From: Ulota crispa
Lineage: Eukaryota; Streptophyta; Bryopsida; Orthotrichales; Orthotrichaceae
Assembly (NCBI GenBank): GCA_963920765.1
Contig: OY987245.1
Location: 23,018,727-23,082,726, forward strand
Direction of reading: 5' to 3'
Length of the DNA: 64,000 nt
Below the pieces are notes generated by a model. It did no database searches. It was not told the origin of the DNA and saw only the letters and a program-made list of their open reading frames with translations. Positions 1 to 12,520 of the stretch are shown piece after piece. Numbering within the stretch: position 1 is the first letter of the stretch; every line of letters starts with the position of its first letter. Position numbers and translations under genes: made by a program.

Positions 1-256
1 TGCATAGCTACAGTACTACAATCTGTAAGGCTTGGAAAACAGAAATCCTTATTATCGACGACAAAACGGAAAATCTAAAAAAAAGATAACGACGTGTACG
101 CACTCCAAAATTTCACTGAATACAAACGCGGACTGCTTACAGAAGTACTATGACTACTGTGAAAATAAATTCTTCCTTAACTTCTGATCAAATAGCAAAT
201 GGCAGACCAAAATAAATCGAGATTCCAGAACTCAAGAACCGATGACATGTATATAC

Positions 257-2517
<2,261 letters not shown>

Positions 2518-3540
2518 ACTCCTTAAAACTGCAGAAACGTACCAAAAATTTCGGTCGCTACTGCTCGAATTTTTGTTTGAGAAACCACGTCGTCGCCCCT
2601 GCGGATACTACAGATTCCGAATCAGTGCCAATGCAATCTCTATAATCCTAAAAACAGCTCCGAGAAAGACACGATATGGAACAATATAAGTCCTAAACTG
2701 CTCAATCACAACAAGAGAGCATCAAGAACAAGAATTCAAACATAAACCCCGGGATATAAACATCGACACAATTCAACTCTTGAAAACTGCAGAAACGTAC
2801 CAAAAATTTCAGTCGCTACTGCTTGAAATTTTGATTGATAAACCACGTCGTCGCCCCTGCGGATACTTCCGATTCCGAATTAGTGCCAATGCAACTTCTA
2901 CAATCCTAAAAAAAATCCCGAGAAAGACACGATATGGAACAATATAAGTCCTAAACTGCTCAATCGCAACAACTGAGCATCAAGAACAAGAACTCCAACA
3001 TAAATATCGACATAATTCAACTCCTTAAAACTGCAGAAGCGTACCAAAATTTTCAGTCGTTACTGCTCGAATTCCCGCTCGAATTTTTGTTTGAGAAAAC
3101 TACGTCGTCGCCCCTGCGGATACTACAGATTCCGAGTTAGTGCCAGATTGCCAATGCAACCTCTACAATCTTAAAAGCAATCCCGAGAAAGACACGATAT
3201 GGAACAGTATAAGTCCTAAACTGCTCGATTGCAACAAGAGAGCATCAAGAACAAGAACTCGAACATAAACATCGACATAACTCAACTCCTAAAAACTGCA
3301 GATCGAAACGTACCAAAAATTTCGGTCGTTACTGCTCGAATTTTTGTTTAAGAAACCACGTCGACTCGTCGCCCCTGCGGATACTGCAGATTCCGAGTTA
3401 GTGCCAATGCAACGTCTATAATACTAAAAATGATCCGAGAAAGACATGATATGGAACAGTACAAGTCGTAAACTGCTCAATTGCAACAAAAGAGCATCAA
3501 GAACAAGAATTCGAACATAAATATCGATAAAACTCCATAC
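2518..3540. repeat. Four-copy tandem repeat, unit about 245-265 bp, upstream of HSP70
   Basis: Four head-to-tail units. The marker CTGCAGAAACGTACC (with small changes) recurs at about 2529, 2787, 3031 and 3296, so spacings are 258, 244 and 265. Each unit also carries CCCCTGCGGATACT, GAGAAAGACACGATATGG and an A-rich end near ACATCGACATAA. Copies differ by substitutions and small indels, including an extra block CGAATTCCCG in copy 3. The units contain no shared long ORF. They lie between the HSP70 leader and the exon-like segment at 3558-3722, so they may be a multiplied promoter or leader segment. Confidence 0.9.
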
Positions 3541-3557
3541 CGAAGCTCAATTTTCAG

Positions 3558-3722
3558 GTGGAAATTGCGGCTCTGGCACAGAATTTTGGCGGAGAGAGTA
3601 GTCAACAACAGCATGCAGAGAAGATCGACACAAGTGAGGATGCGGTGGATGACTCCACGACATTTAAAACGGAGGAAGAGCGGCGAAGCGGAACAGGGGA
3701 ATGGTATGGCGGCACGGGCACT
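3558..3722 (+). CDS. Orphan exon-like segment, 55 codons, unknown product
   Basis: A GC-richer open segment bounded by a good acceptor (TTTTCAG, ending 3557) and a consensus donor (GTAAGT at 3723). It is exactly 165 bases, phase 0 at both ends. It reads VEIAALAQNFGGESSQQQ, then an acidic stretch with DTSEDAVDD and a Gly-rich end EWYGGTGT. I do not recognise a family. No partner exon is visible on either side, and an overlapping minus-strand ORF (3477-3821) exists. It may be an exon of a small or dead gene, or transcribed DNA upstream of HSP70. Confidence 0.25.
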
Positions 3723-3959
3723 GTAAGTACGAACCTCTGGAATGTTCGACTCATCTATCTTCTTTCGGCGGTACATCTGGCGTGTCAAATCAGGGTTGAA
3801 TGTAGATGTGAGGTTATGCATTGGTAGAGTTCTCGCCAGTTGTCGCTGTTGCCAAGTGGACTGGCTGGGAGTCTGTCTAGCGACTTCTAGACTTCTCTGC
3901 TCTCGTTGGCTCTGTGAGTTGCCTTTCTACGTAGTCCAATAGGGATTATTCGTTAGAAT

Positions 3960-6828
3960 ATTGAACGATAAATGGACGTAATACATTCCATGCATTAAAA
4001 AAAAAAAAATCATTCATCATATGAGCTGTTTTGCGTTATATAGATCCAAAGCATTTTTTTTAAGAATACAAGAATGTTTCATATCAAAAGATTCTCTCTA
4101 ATTTAGAATGGCTCTTTTAATATTACTTTGAAATATATAATATATATTCAAATTTTGCAATAGTCAGCAATTAAACGTGAAGATTGTGTTTGTAAAATCG
4201 TGAGTTTTAAATCTATAACTTGGTTAAGACGATGTTTTTAATTTGTTATTTTAGCATTTATAGTAACATACAAATGAACATAGTTGTTTATCCAACCTTT
4301 ATGAATATGATTTATGGATCATAATTGGAATCTTTTGCTTAAAGGTCATCATTTAGCTATTGTCCTATATTGCACTTTAGAATGCACATGACATTTTTTG
4401 TAAATTTGGAGTACATCGGCAATTTCTTGAAATCAAACTCTATATAGAACTTGTTTTCAAAGTCCAAATGATATTTAGTAAGTATTCATTGGAAAATATT
4501 TAGTAGCAGATTTACAATTACTGCACTATTTTTGAATTAAGATATTGAAGTAGGGAAAAGGGTTCAGATATCTATCAATTGACTTTTTATCTTTTATAAC
4601 TTTATATGTATCATTCAAATGATGATTTTGAAGCTCACCTAAAATAGGAATGAAGTTGTCTATGTATCATTTATTGAATGAATTTCTTTGAAAAACATTA
4701 AAGATTGTTAAATGATTTTGCTTTGTTGTTGATCAACCTATATTGGTTTTAGAAAATTTCACTTATGTTGTCAAATGCATGCTTGTTGAATTTTTCATTT
4801 TCAAATGCTTAGGATATGAACGCTTAGGAGGTGTTAATTCTTGGTAACCAAAAATAGCTCATATATATAATGGCAATTGAAATTTTCATTATTACAAAAC
4901 TTTGGAGGAGAAATAGTTTTGCACCACTTAGTAGAATTCATTGCAATGCATTGTTACAACTTTGTAATTATTTACTATAAAAGTTGACCAAAAGCTTCAA
5001 AACCAATTGTTAAAAAAAAGATGCTGCATGCCCCATGCCCATTCAATCCCATTCAGGCCCATGCCCATACCCCATCTCCATGGCATGTCTTGTGCCCAGC
5101 AAGAAAATTCAGTTACTAAAATGGAGGATTACCACCATGGACACTTTCAACTTGTATTCTATCATATATATATATATATATATATATACATACATATGTA
5201 CATATACATATATAGATTTTGAGGTCCAAAAAACCAGCATGCAAACATATATTTGAAACATAATAAAAAGAACTTGTTCAATCATGCTTCATGAGTGTAA
5301 TTTGAGCCATCTTTCACAATATACAAGAGTATGATATTAAAGAACACTATAAGAATGAAGTTCACACATATGTAATAAAAAGTTGGACTAGAATATTCAC
5401 AATGTGAAATTGGCAAAAGTATGAGGTGTTTCTTATAGTTGGTAAAATACATTTCCACATTGCCAAACAATGTTTTTGCCAAGATGTTACATTTAACTAA
5501 TTTTAAACTTTATGTGCAAAGTATAGGGAAATCTTATAATGTTGTGCACAAGCACAAATCTTTTGTGATGATTTGCTTTTTACTTATTAATTTTGGACTT
5601 TGCATGGTTTATCTTTAGTTAAATGTGGCTTCAGGCACATTTAAGTGTGTAGGGAAAAAACACATGTGACAATCTCCAATATGAGAAACACCATTCCAAA
5701 ATCAATCTATAGGCAAGACATGCTCACTCGGTTTTCTATTTTGCCAATAAATCTTCCATTCAAATTGTTTCATTTTTCATTCATAGAATAACGAACGCTT
5801 CCATGCTTCAATTTCTATCAACAATTTTTCTTCTGTTTGTGTGATTTATCAAAATTGGCCACGCATGGAAGTCCTCCCTCAAAGTATACAATGGAAACTT
5901 GAAAACTACCTTATTTTCCATTGAAAGCGTATACCTAAATTAATATCATGTAAGATTTCACAAGGAGAACCTAAAGTAATGATCAGGGAGAGATTTTGAC
6001 TTTACCAGCTAGAATCTAACATGTCCCAATTTCAACCGGTTTTTCATTTGCACAAGATATTTTCTATATTTGTGTTGTAATTTGCTATAGTTGATTTATA
6101 TATTTATTTTATAAAATTTGATTGATTTTTAGTCGGTAGTTGTAAATTTAGCGAGCTTTTTGCAATTTGAACCAGTTAACAATACACTAAATCCCGACCA
6201 TTGGTCAAAACAATGTCAAAGACTCAAAGCAATGCCTTGTTCTAGCCACAAAATGTGGATGGAGGTCCCAGTAACCTTGCCGTGTTTCTAGAAGGTTTTG
6301 GAAGTTTTAATATTCCAGATTTCCTTGCAAGGCAAGCTCCGATGGTTTTGAAAAGTAAGAGCGGTTTCGGGTTGATCTTGTTGTGTTAATGATTATGTCT
6401 CAAGTAGTATTTATGTTCCAACTTCAACATGCAGTTGCTTGATTTTTGGATATGTTCAAGGTTAGGCTAATTTTGGTTTAGAGCAAATTTACTCAAAATA
6501 TTGTCTTTTTGTGTGTGTTTGCAAATGTAAGACTTGAATTGCAACATAGCCTATAGTATAAAACTTCATCACTCCTGGAATGCCTAAAATTCATTATTAT
6601 TTAGAAGTTCACAATGGTGAACATGAAAGTCTTGTAATAGTAATCTTCTCATGATCTGTTGAGTTTGTGTTTGTGATAGCTGTCCACATAGAAGTGCGGT
6701 GGAGCTATGAATTGATAGCATCATTATTGACATCTTGAATTCATTGTGTAAGTTCTTGATGTTTTTTGTATCCTCATCATGCAATCTTCTCTAAACCTAA
6801 TGGTAAAGTATAGCGCTTTGTGCACATG
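3960..6828. other. AT-rich intergenic DNA without recognisable gene
   Basis: No ORF here has coding character. The longest ones cross the TA microsatellite at 5163-5217. A short region near 5030-5100 repeats CCCATGCCCAT-like words but forms no convincing feature. Confidence 0.6.
5163..5217. repeat. TA/CATA microsatellite
   Basis: An almost uninterrupted run of alternating T and A, followed by CATACATATGTACATATACA. The two plus-strand ORFs here (encoding runs of IYIYIY) are products of the repeat. Confidence 0.95.
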
Positions 6829-6973
6829 CACTAAAAGAAAAACACGTAATAAACGACTCAATCACAACAACTACATAACAGCTGCACAATTGTATTGGGT
6901 CATGACATAGTTGTTTCATATTTGTTTTATAGTTGTGCAGTTGTAGTGCCAATTACGTGTTATTCTTCTAGTG
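6829..6973. mobile_element. CACTA-ended MITE, 145 bp
   Basis: The left end CACTAAAAGAAAAACACG and the inverted right end CACTAGAAGAATAACACG match closely. The element is flanked on both sides by ATG (6826-6828 and 6974-6976), the 3-bp duplication expected for the CACTA (En/Spm) superfamily. It has no coding capacity. Confidence 0.85.
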
Positions 6974-7062
6974 ATGTGTGTTCTAGTGAATCATGGCATT
7001 GACTATGTTCTTATGTGCGTGCAAGACACCTAATAAGCTTGTTTTGTAAGTAAAATGGAATA

Positions 7063-7319
7063 AACACCATATTCTTTAAATTGGGAAAAACAGAGGTACC
7101 ATTTTGTACTCCACCTTAAACTCAAAAAGTTACTTTAGATTAGATTTGAAGGTATCAAATTCAGTATGAGTCACTAAGATTTTTTCCCTCGCAAATTCCT
7201 CCTCTCAGGTGAGGGCACGTGTACCAAAAAAACCTTGCAAGCTCAGTTTTAGGTGGCCACCTAAAACTTTCAAAAATCCCAAAATGTACTATTTTTCCCA
7301 ATTTAACAAATATGGTGTT
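7063..7319. mobile_element. MITE with AACACCATAT ends, copy 1
   Basis: Inverted ends AACACCATATT and AATATGGTGTT-like, each followed by an AAATTGGGAAAA block. Flanking tetramers are AATA and AGTA, possibly a decayed 4-bp duplication. The interior (CCCTCGCAAATTCCTCC, GGTGAGGGCACGTGTACC) recurs in opposite orientation at 25245-25500 and again at the window's right edge. Confidence 0.8.
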
Positions 7320-7323
7320 AGTA

Positions 7324-8056
7324 CTAATTGTAATAATTAGTACTCAGTTAAAATTGTTGTAGCAATTTTGAGAGCAGCCTCAATGGCACTCTCTGTGTGG
7401 CAGATGTAACTGAGAAGTGGAGGGTAATTTTTGAAACCTAATTTTGAGCAATTTTTGACAGCTTGAGGTTCCCAATGCAAAATTGGTATTTTGACCATGT
7501 ATGTCTCTAGAGGATGTTTTTTGCAATGTCACAATGACCATTAACTGCTTGTAGAACTTGGGATTCTGAGCTTGGAGAATTGGCATGCTATTATCTAACA
7601 TAAAGTGTGGTCACTTCAAGAATCTACAAGAGGGTGAGATCACTTTAGGTGGTTGCTCTCCCATTTTCTTTAATAGATAAGATTAGTTGTGATCATGGCC
7701 CTGTCACTATACTTTTTTTTGCTTCACTTGACTTACTTGACTTGTTTTGTAACTAGTTGTAAAATACTGCTTCAATGCTCTTCTATGATGAACACTTCAA
7801 CTATACGCGTTGATTATTGTTTCCATCGGATCTTTTTTTTCTTGTCTTCTTCATTTTTCTGATAAAGGGTCTCATGGAGTGACTATTAAGGCTGCTCTAA
7901 GTAGAGAAAAGCTCATTGTCTCTATTTTTTTCCTAAGTTATCTCTTTGACTCTCTTCAAACGATTGTGTACTTGACTATCTTCTCTCAGCCGTAATTGCT
8001 TGTTAACGGGAAAAGTGAAAACTGGTTTAGTAAGAAAATGGTCGTTAGTATGTAGC
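7324..8056. other. Intergenic DNA, nothing recognised
   Basis: AT-rich spacer between two MITEs. Short ORFs at 7380-7601 (minus) and 7810-7995 (plus) have no recognisable motif or codon pattern and I treat them as chance. Confidence 0.5.
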
Positions 8057-8060
8057 TTAA

Positions 8061-8711
8061 CTCCTAAATGCCCAAGCTCTATCTGAGCTTCTTGGAATTT
8101 TCATAAAACAAAACAATTAACCAATCTTTTCAAAATTTTCATTTAGTTTTTTTCAATTGTAACTACACAAATTTAAACTGAACATGTTAGAGATTACATG
8201 GGAAGAGAAAACACAACAATATCACTTATAGTTTGAAAGATTATAATGTTTGAACATGAGGGTGTTACAACTACAAAAGTGATTTATAATTTTCTAATCC
8301 TCATTTCACATGCCAAACCTAAAAAGTTGGTTACCAAAAAAATACGAGGTTAAAGGTCATTACATGCTTAACTTTAATGAATTTACAACTTTCAAAATCT
8401 ACTCTTGTATATTTTTTAACTGGATCTCTAATGTGATTTTTTCTCCAAGCTCTATAAATAGTGTATTTGAGGCTCATTTTCAAGATCTTCCAATACTAGA
8501 AAACTCAAGATTGCAGTGGATACCCTTGTACAAATTCTTGAGTAGAAAAATCATCAATTTTCATTTTCAAAATCAGATTTTTGATGTTGAAAATAGACTT
8601 CAAAACCAACTTATATTGAAAAAAAATTACTGAAAATAATGATTTGATAAGGTTTTATTCATCTTCAAAGTTTTGTTGCGACCCAAATCTGGTCGCTTGG
8701 GCATTTAGGGG
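8061..8711. mobile_element. TTAA-flanked MITE, subfamily A copy 1
   Basis: Flanked by TTAA at 8057-8060 and 8712-8715. Terminal inverted repeats are C(C/T)CCTAAATGCCCAAG. Homologous to 29219-29857 and 33916-34969 along its length, sharing for example AGATTGCAGTGGATACCC. Near the right end is a stem-loop (GCGACC at 8678-8683 paired with GGTCGC at 8691-8696). The 107-codon ORF inside (8310-8633) is not conserved in the other copies. Confidence 0.9.
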
Positions 8712-8729
8712 TTAATGGCACAAATTCTT

Positions 8730-8876
8730 TCAATGCCAAAATAAATCGCTGCAAACAATTATGAGCAGGGTGTGTTTGAGGTCCTCCTTGCACACCTTGA
8801 AGAAAGTAGGTTTGGACATCAAGATTTTGCACCAAGCATCTTGGATTCTTTTATGTAGTTGATTGTAAGGTGGAAG
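8730..8876 (-). pseudogene. Coding-like remnant, unknown family
   Basis: Between a TTAA element and a TA-flanked MITE, the minus strand reads about 48 codons ending at a stop (8732-8730), with a protein-like composition: QLHKRIQDAWCKILMSKP followed by FFKVCKEDLKHTLL. There is no start codon and no partner exon. It could be a remnant of a host gene or of a transposase. Together with 9273-9410 it may be one decayed gene split by the MITE at 8878-9270. I cannot name it. Confidence 0.25.
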
Positions 8877-8877
8877 C

Positions 8878-9270
8878 ACTCATATCCAATAACGCCCCAT
8901 TTCCAACTAGTAGGGGATGTTATTTCCACCATGAGCAAGGATAGGTGCTTTGGAATGCGTTTTTTTGACTTTTTGAAGGTTGGGGCCACTTAAGTCATGC
9001 CACATGTCCCAAAGTGAGGCAGGAAGAAATGACTTGAAAGTAGTTTGGCTAGTATCATAATTGCATACATGTTTAGACATTGGCGATGGGTGTGGAACAC
9101 TTTTTGACTCCCAAAATTTATAGTAATTTTAGCTTTGTAAATAAAATTATGAAATATTTGCAATCCCAATATTCCTTATCTTCCTACCTGGGAAAAATAT
9201 TTGTTTGCCTCAAACTCTCTGTAATTTTCTGCAGAATTACTTAAGTCATCGGTTATGGGTGCTTCCACCT
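8878..9270. mobile_element. TA-flanked MITE with AGGTAGGAGCACCC-type ends, copy 1
   Basis: Left end AGGTGGAAGCACTCAT and inverted right end AGGTGGAAGCACCCATAA. Dinucleotide TA flanks both sides (8876-8877, 9271-9272). Other members are at 19695-20407, 27549-27943 and 55237-55554, all with TA on both sides, so a 2-bp TA target is likely (as in Tc1/mariner elements). Non-coding. Confidence 0.85.
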
Positions 9271-9272
9271 TA

Positions 9273-9410
9273 AGTCTGATTGGTATTCCTTGTAGCTGAG
9301 CGTCAACTACTGTAGTACCAATTCGCTGCTGATTTTTCCATGAAAATACATCACAAATTTCAAGGACTCGCTCGGAAGTCTTGCAGGAACTAATCTCTGT
9401 TGTCAACGAT
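9273..9410 (-). pseudogene. Coding-like exon remnant cut by a MITE
   Basis: The minus strand reads ISSCKTSERVLEICDVFSWK and then NQQRIGTTVVDAQLQGIPIR, a composition typical of a real globular protein exon, after an acceptor-like CAACAG near 9406. The frame runs directly into the MITE at 9270. I do not recognise the family. Whether this is a broken gene or chance is open. Confidence 0.3.
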
Positions 9411-11398
9411 AAGATTAGCAGCTAATTACATGAATGCACTGAGTTAATAGCTCAATTACAAGTTCTAACGGCTCCATCTGTTTAAAAAAGTACAATGTAA
9501 GAAGCCAATTGTGTTCATGTCCCCAAGGTGCATTACCGCTGAAGAGGCTGCTACTTGTACTTCATCAATAATAATGAAAATCAATAGAAGATGGTACCCA
9601 AACAGAAGGTGTTTGTACTAAGCTCCAGTACCGCAGACCTGTTCTGAACAGTAGCAGACTGGAAAACCGAAGTTGTAATCTATTCAGAGTTACTTAGTTT
9701 TGTAGAAATTATATTGTCGGTATTTTACTTCTGCAGGCTATGACCAATTTCTTACATGAATTAAAACGAAGTGTACCGTATGCAAGGTTGCATATACAGT
9801 AGTATGAAGTACGTTGCTTATCACTCAATGATCCATGTAATGAACTGCCTTGTCCTAAGCTTACAAGTGCACATTGATTGACTCATTGTGACTGCAATTG
9901 CAGACCCATTGAGTAAGTACATCTGATAGTTGCTCTTATTCAAAGTACTTTATATAGATTTTTACCTTTAAATGTATAAAATTTAGAAAAGAGAGGCTAG
10001 AGAGCTTAGGTTGGGTATGACCTCTTGAAAAAACTTGTTTCTTTCAAATAATGTCCAAAAAATATATGTTGACTAATGTTGAAATACTTGAAGTCCTTTT
10101 TTAAAGGTTACAAAACCAAAAAATGAAATCATTATATTTATAATACTCCTCATAAGATAGACAGGCTTTTAGATAGAAGTTGAGGTAGATAGTCATTTAG
10201 AGAACATACAATTTTTACTTATTGAACTTTGGCTCATTGGTCAAGTACATTCTCAATTTGACTATATTTCTCAAATAGGAGAAGGTTCTAACAAAACAAT
10301 ATATAATATTTATACATACACATATAAATATAGCAAATCCATATTTCATGAACTATGAATGTTCATATTTATATAGCCTCTCAAAGTACCATTCAACATG
10401 TGATTTGGTAAATAGAAGAAAAAAATATGAAAAAATACACATATATATTCCATTCACATTTATAAGATGTGGAGCAACATAGACTGTGATTTGAAAATAA
10501 TCTTAAGCATATGCCATGAGTAATGCTTATTATATATCAAATGAAAATTTTAAAAGTAACAAAACATGTACAAATCATATCTAGTAAAAGATTTCACACT
10601 CTATACATTTGTTTTAGCTTTGCAAAACCATAAAAAAATGAAGACAAGAGAATAGATACAAATTGATTTCTTGAATAAACTTAAAATCAAAACATGATAA
10701 TACACAAATGCAACTATATGTTAATACAACAATCAAACATTCCAAAAAATGTTTCTATTAAGCTCATTTGCTAGAAAACTAAGGGCATCTGGTTCAGTTT
10801 AGATGTCATTGTTGCTAGTGTCAATTAAAAAAAACACATCAATGCTTCAAGAAGAGGGTTTCCTTTTCTAGTCTTAGAAGTTCAACATTATCCTAGATAT
10901 GATACTTCCATAAAAACCTATCACAATTGTGTGTATGTTAGGGTTTTACATTTGTTTTTATCCTACATTCCATTTGGCTTTCATTTGGTTTATAACAAGT
11001 AATTATTCAAATGTTGCTAATGCTTATTTAGAAATAACCCTAACACACAAAATCTAACTATTTTAAATTGCTTTTATATGCAACAATTATTGATACTTCT
11101 CAAAATGACAAGCTCCAAAATCTTCAAAACAATAAAACTTTGCTTTTTGCAATCTACTAGCTTTGCTTTTCCAAAAGTTGGCATCCAAATGCAAGCAAAG
11201 AGCATGAGTATAACTTTGATTGTAAAGACATTGCAAGTTAAAGGCAATGTTCTTTTATGTAATTTTCAATCGTAAATCAACAAGTTTTCTATTTGAAATT
11301 ACCAAAGACTTTGATTGATTACCAGTTCACGATATTTTACTATCCACTCAAATACATAGTTGGGCCCATGGAGGTCAAGTTCCAACAACATTAGCATG
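9411..11398. other. AT-rich intergenic DNA without recognisable gene
   Basis: No coding-like ORF longer than about 65 codons, no clear terminal-repeat element and no RNA gene motif were seen. Confidence 0.5.
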
Positions 11399-11484
11399 CA
11401 AGCCTCAAGTGGCAGGCTTGTAAGCCTCGAGCAGCAAGCTTGTGAGCCTCAAGCAACAAGCTTGTGAGCCTCAAGAGTGAATAC
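11399..11484. repeat. Minisatellite, unit about 28 bp, three copies
   Basis: Tandem units of the type CAAGCTTGTGAGCCTCAAGC with small differences. A related degenerate stretch (AGCTCACAAGCTCATGCTC) lies at about 13062-13106 in reverse order. Confidence 0.85.
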
Positions 11485-12159
11485 CATGAGCTTAGAGCCT
11501 TAAACTTTGAAACTTTCTAAAATCACAGATTAAGATCATATTTCTTTAAAAATTTAGTAAAATTCAAACAAAAAATTATATTTAGAAAACTTGGAGACCT
11601 ATGACCACAAACATCTTCCTATACCTATAACCAAGGAAATGTGAAATCTTTTGTTAAAAGTTTATTTGGTGATAATATTATATAAAGAATAATTTCAAAG
11701 TTACAAAGTGAGTTATGAGCTTCATGTACAACCATTCAAATGATGGATCATTGAATAACTGAAATATAAGAGAATAAGATAATGTAATTTACAAACACAT
11801 GTAATAAAGAAGGCCTTCCTCTTTTGGCTCATTCTAAGCTAAACCAAAAGAATCCTAATCAATGCAGTAAAGTACTTGACATACAACATTTGTACAAAAG
11901 CAATCTCATCAAGCACTTGTTATAATTCTTCATATGACATCTACGTTGAGGAAGAATTTTTTTTTGAATATCAATATATATAAAATCTCAACTCATACTA
12001 AAGGGGAGAATTTTTTTACAAAAAATAAAATTGTTCATTCAATTATGCCATGTTGAAAGAGAGTGCGTGATAAATTACATTCCTTCTTGGTAGACTAGGA
12101 GACATTGTGAAAGGTACATAAGGCATGTCAATACTTGAACTATTTGATGGCTGATTGGG

Positions 12160-12519
12160 TTTCAAAATTGGTGATGGTTAGGCACATCCCTAGGAACTCA
12201 TTCTTGGAAGAATGAGCTCTTGCTCCTTGGGTGTGCCTAGCCACCCCCAATTTTCAACCACAAGAAAAAATAAAGATAAAGGGCATTTCTTTGTGCACTT
12301 TGGAGATGATTGGGCACACCCCCAAGAGCACATTCTTGGAAGAATGAGCTCTTCCATATGTGCCAACCGCCCCTAATTTTTCAACCATAAATAAAATAAA
12401 AAATATAAGGCATGTATTTGTGCTATTTGGAGATGGTTGGGCACACCTCTAGGAGCTCATTCTTGGACAACTAAGCTCTTGGAGGTGTGCCCAATCACCC
12501 CCAATTTTTCAACCACAAA
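12160..12519. repeat. Tandem array of three hairpin units, spacing about 130 bp
   Basis: Each unit contains an inverted repeat of about 30-bp arms. In the third copy the arms are GGGCACACCTCTAGGAGCTC and GAGGTGTGCCC with an AAGCTCTTG linker. Units start near 12173, 12306 and 12432, separated by AT-rich spacers ending CCCCCAATTTTTCAACCAC. The third unit begins a 107-codon ORF (12437-12760) that I regard as chance. Confidence 0.85.
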
Positions 12520-12520
12520 A

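Noticed and set aside
5007..5256. Two plus-strand ORFs with IYIYIY runs
   Set aside because: Product of the TA microsatellite.
8310..8633. 107-codon ORF in a TTAA element
   Set aside because: The two homologous elements have stops and indels in this frame.
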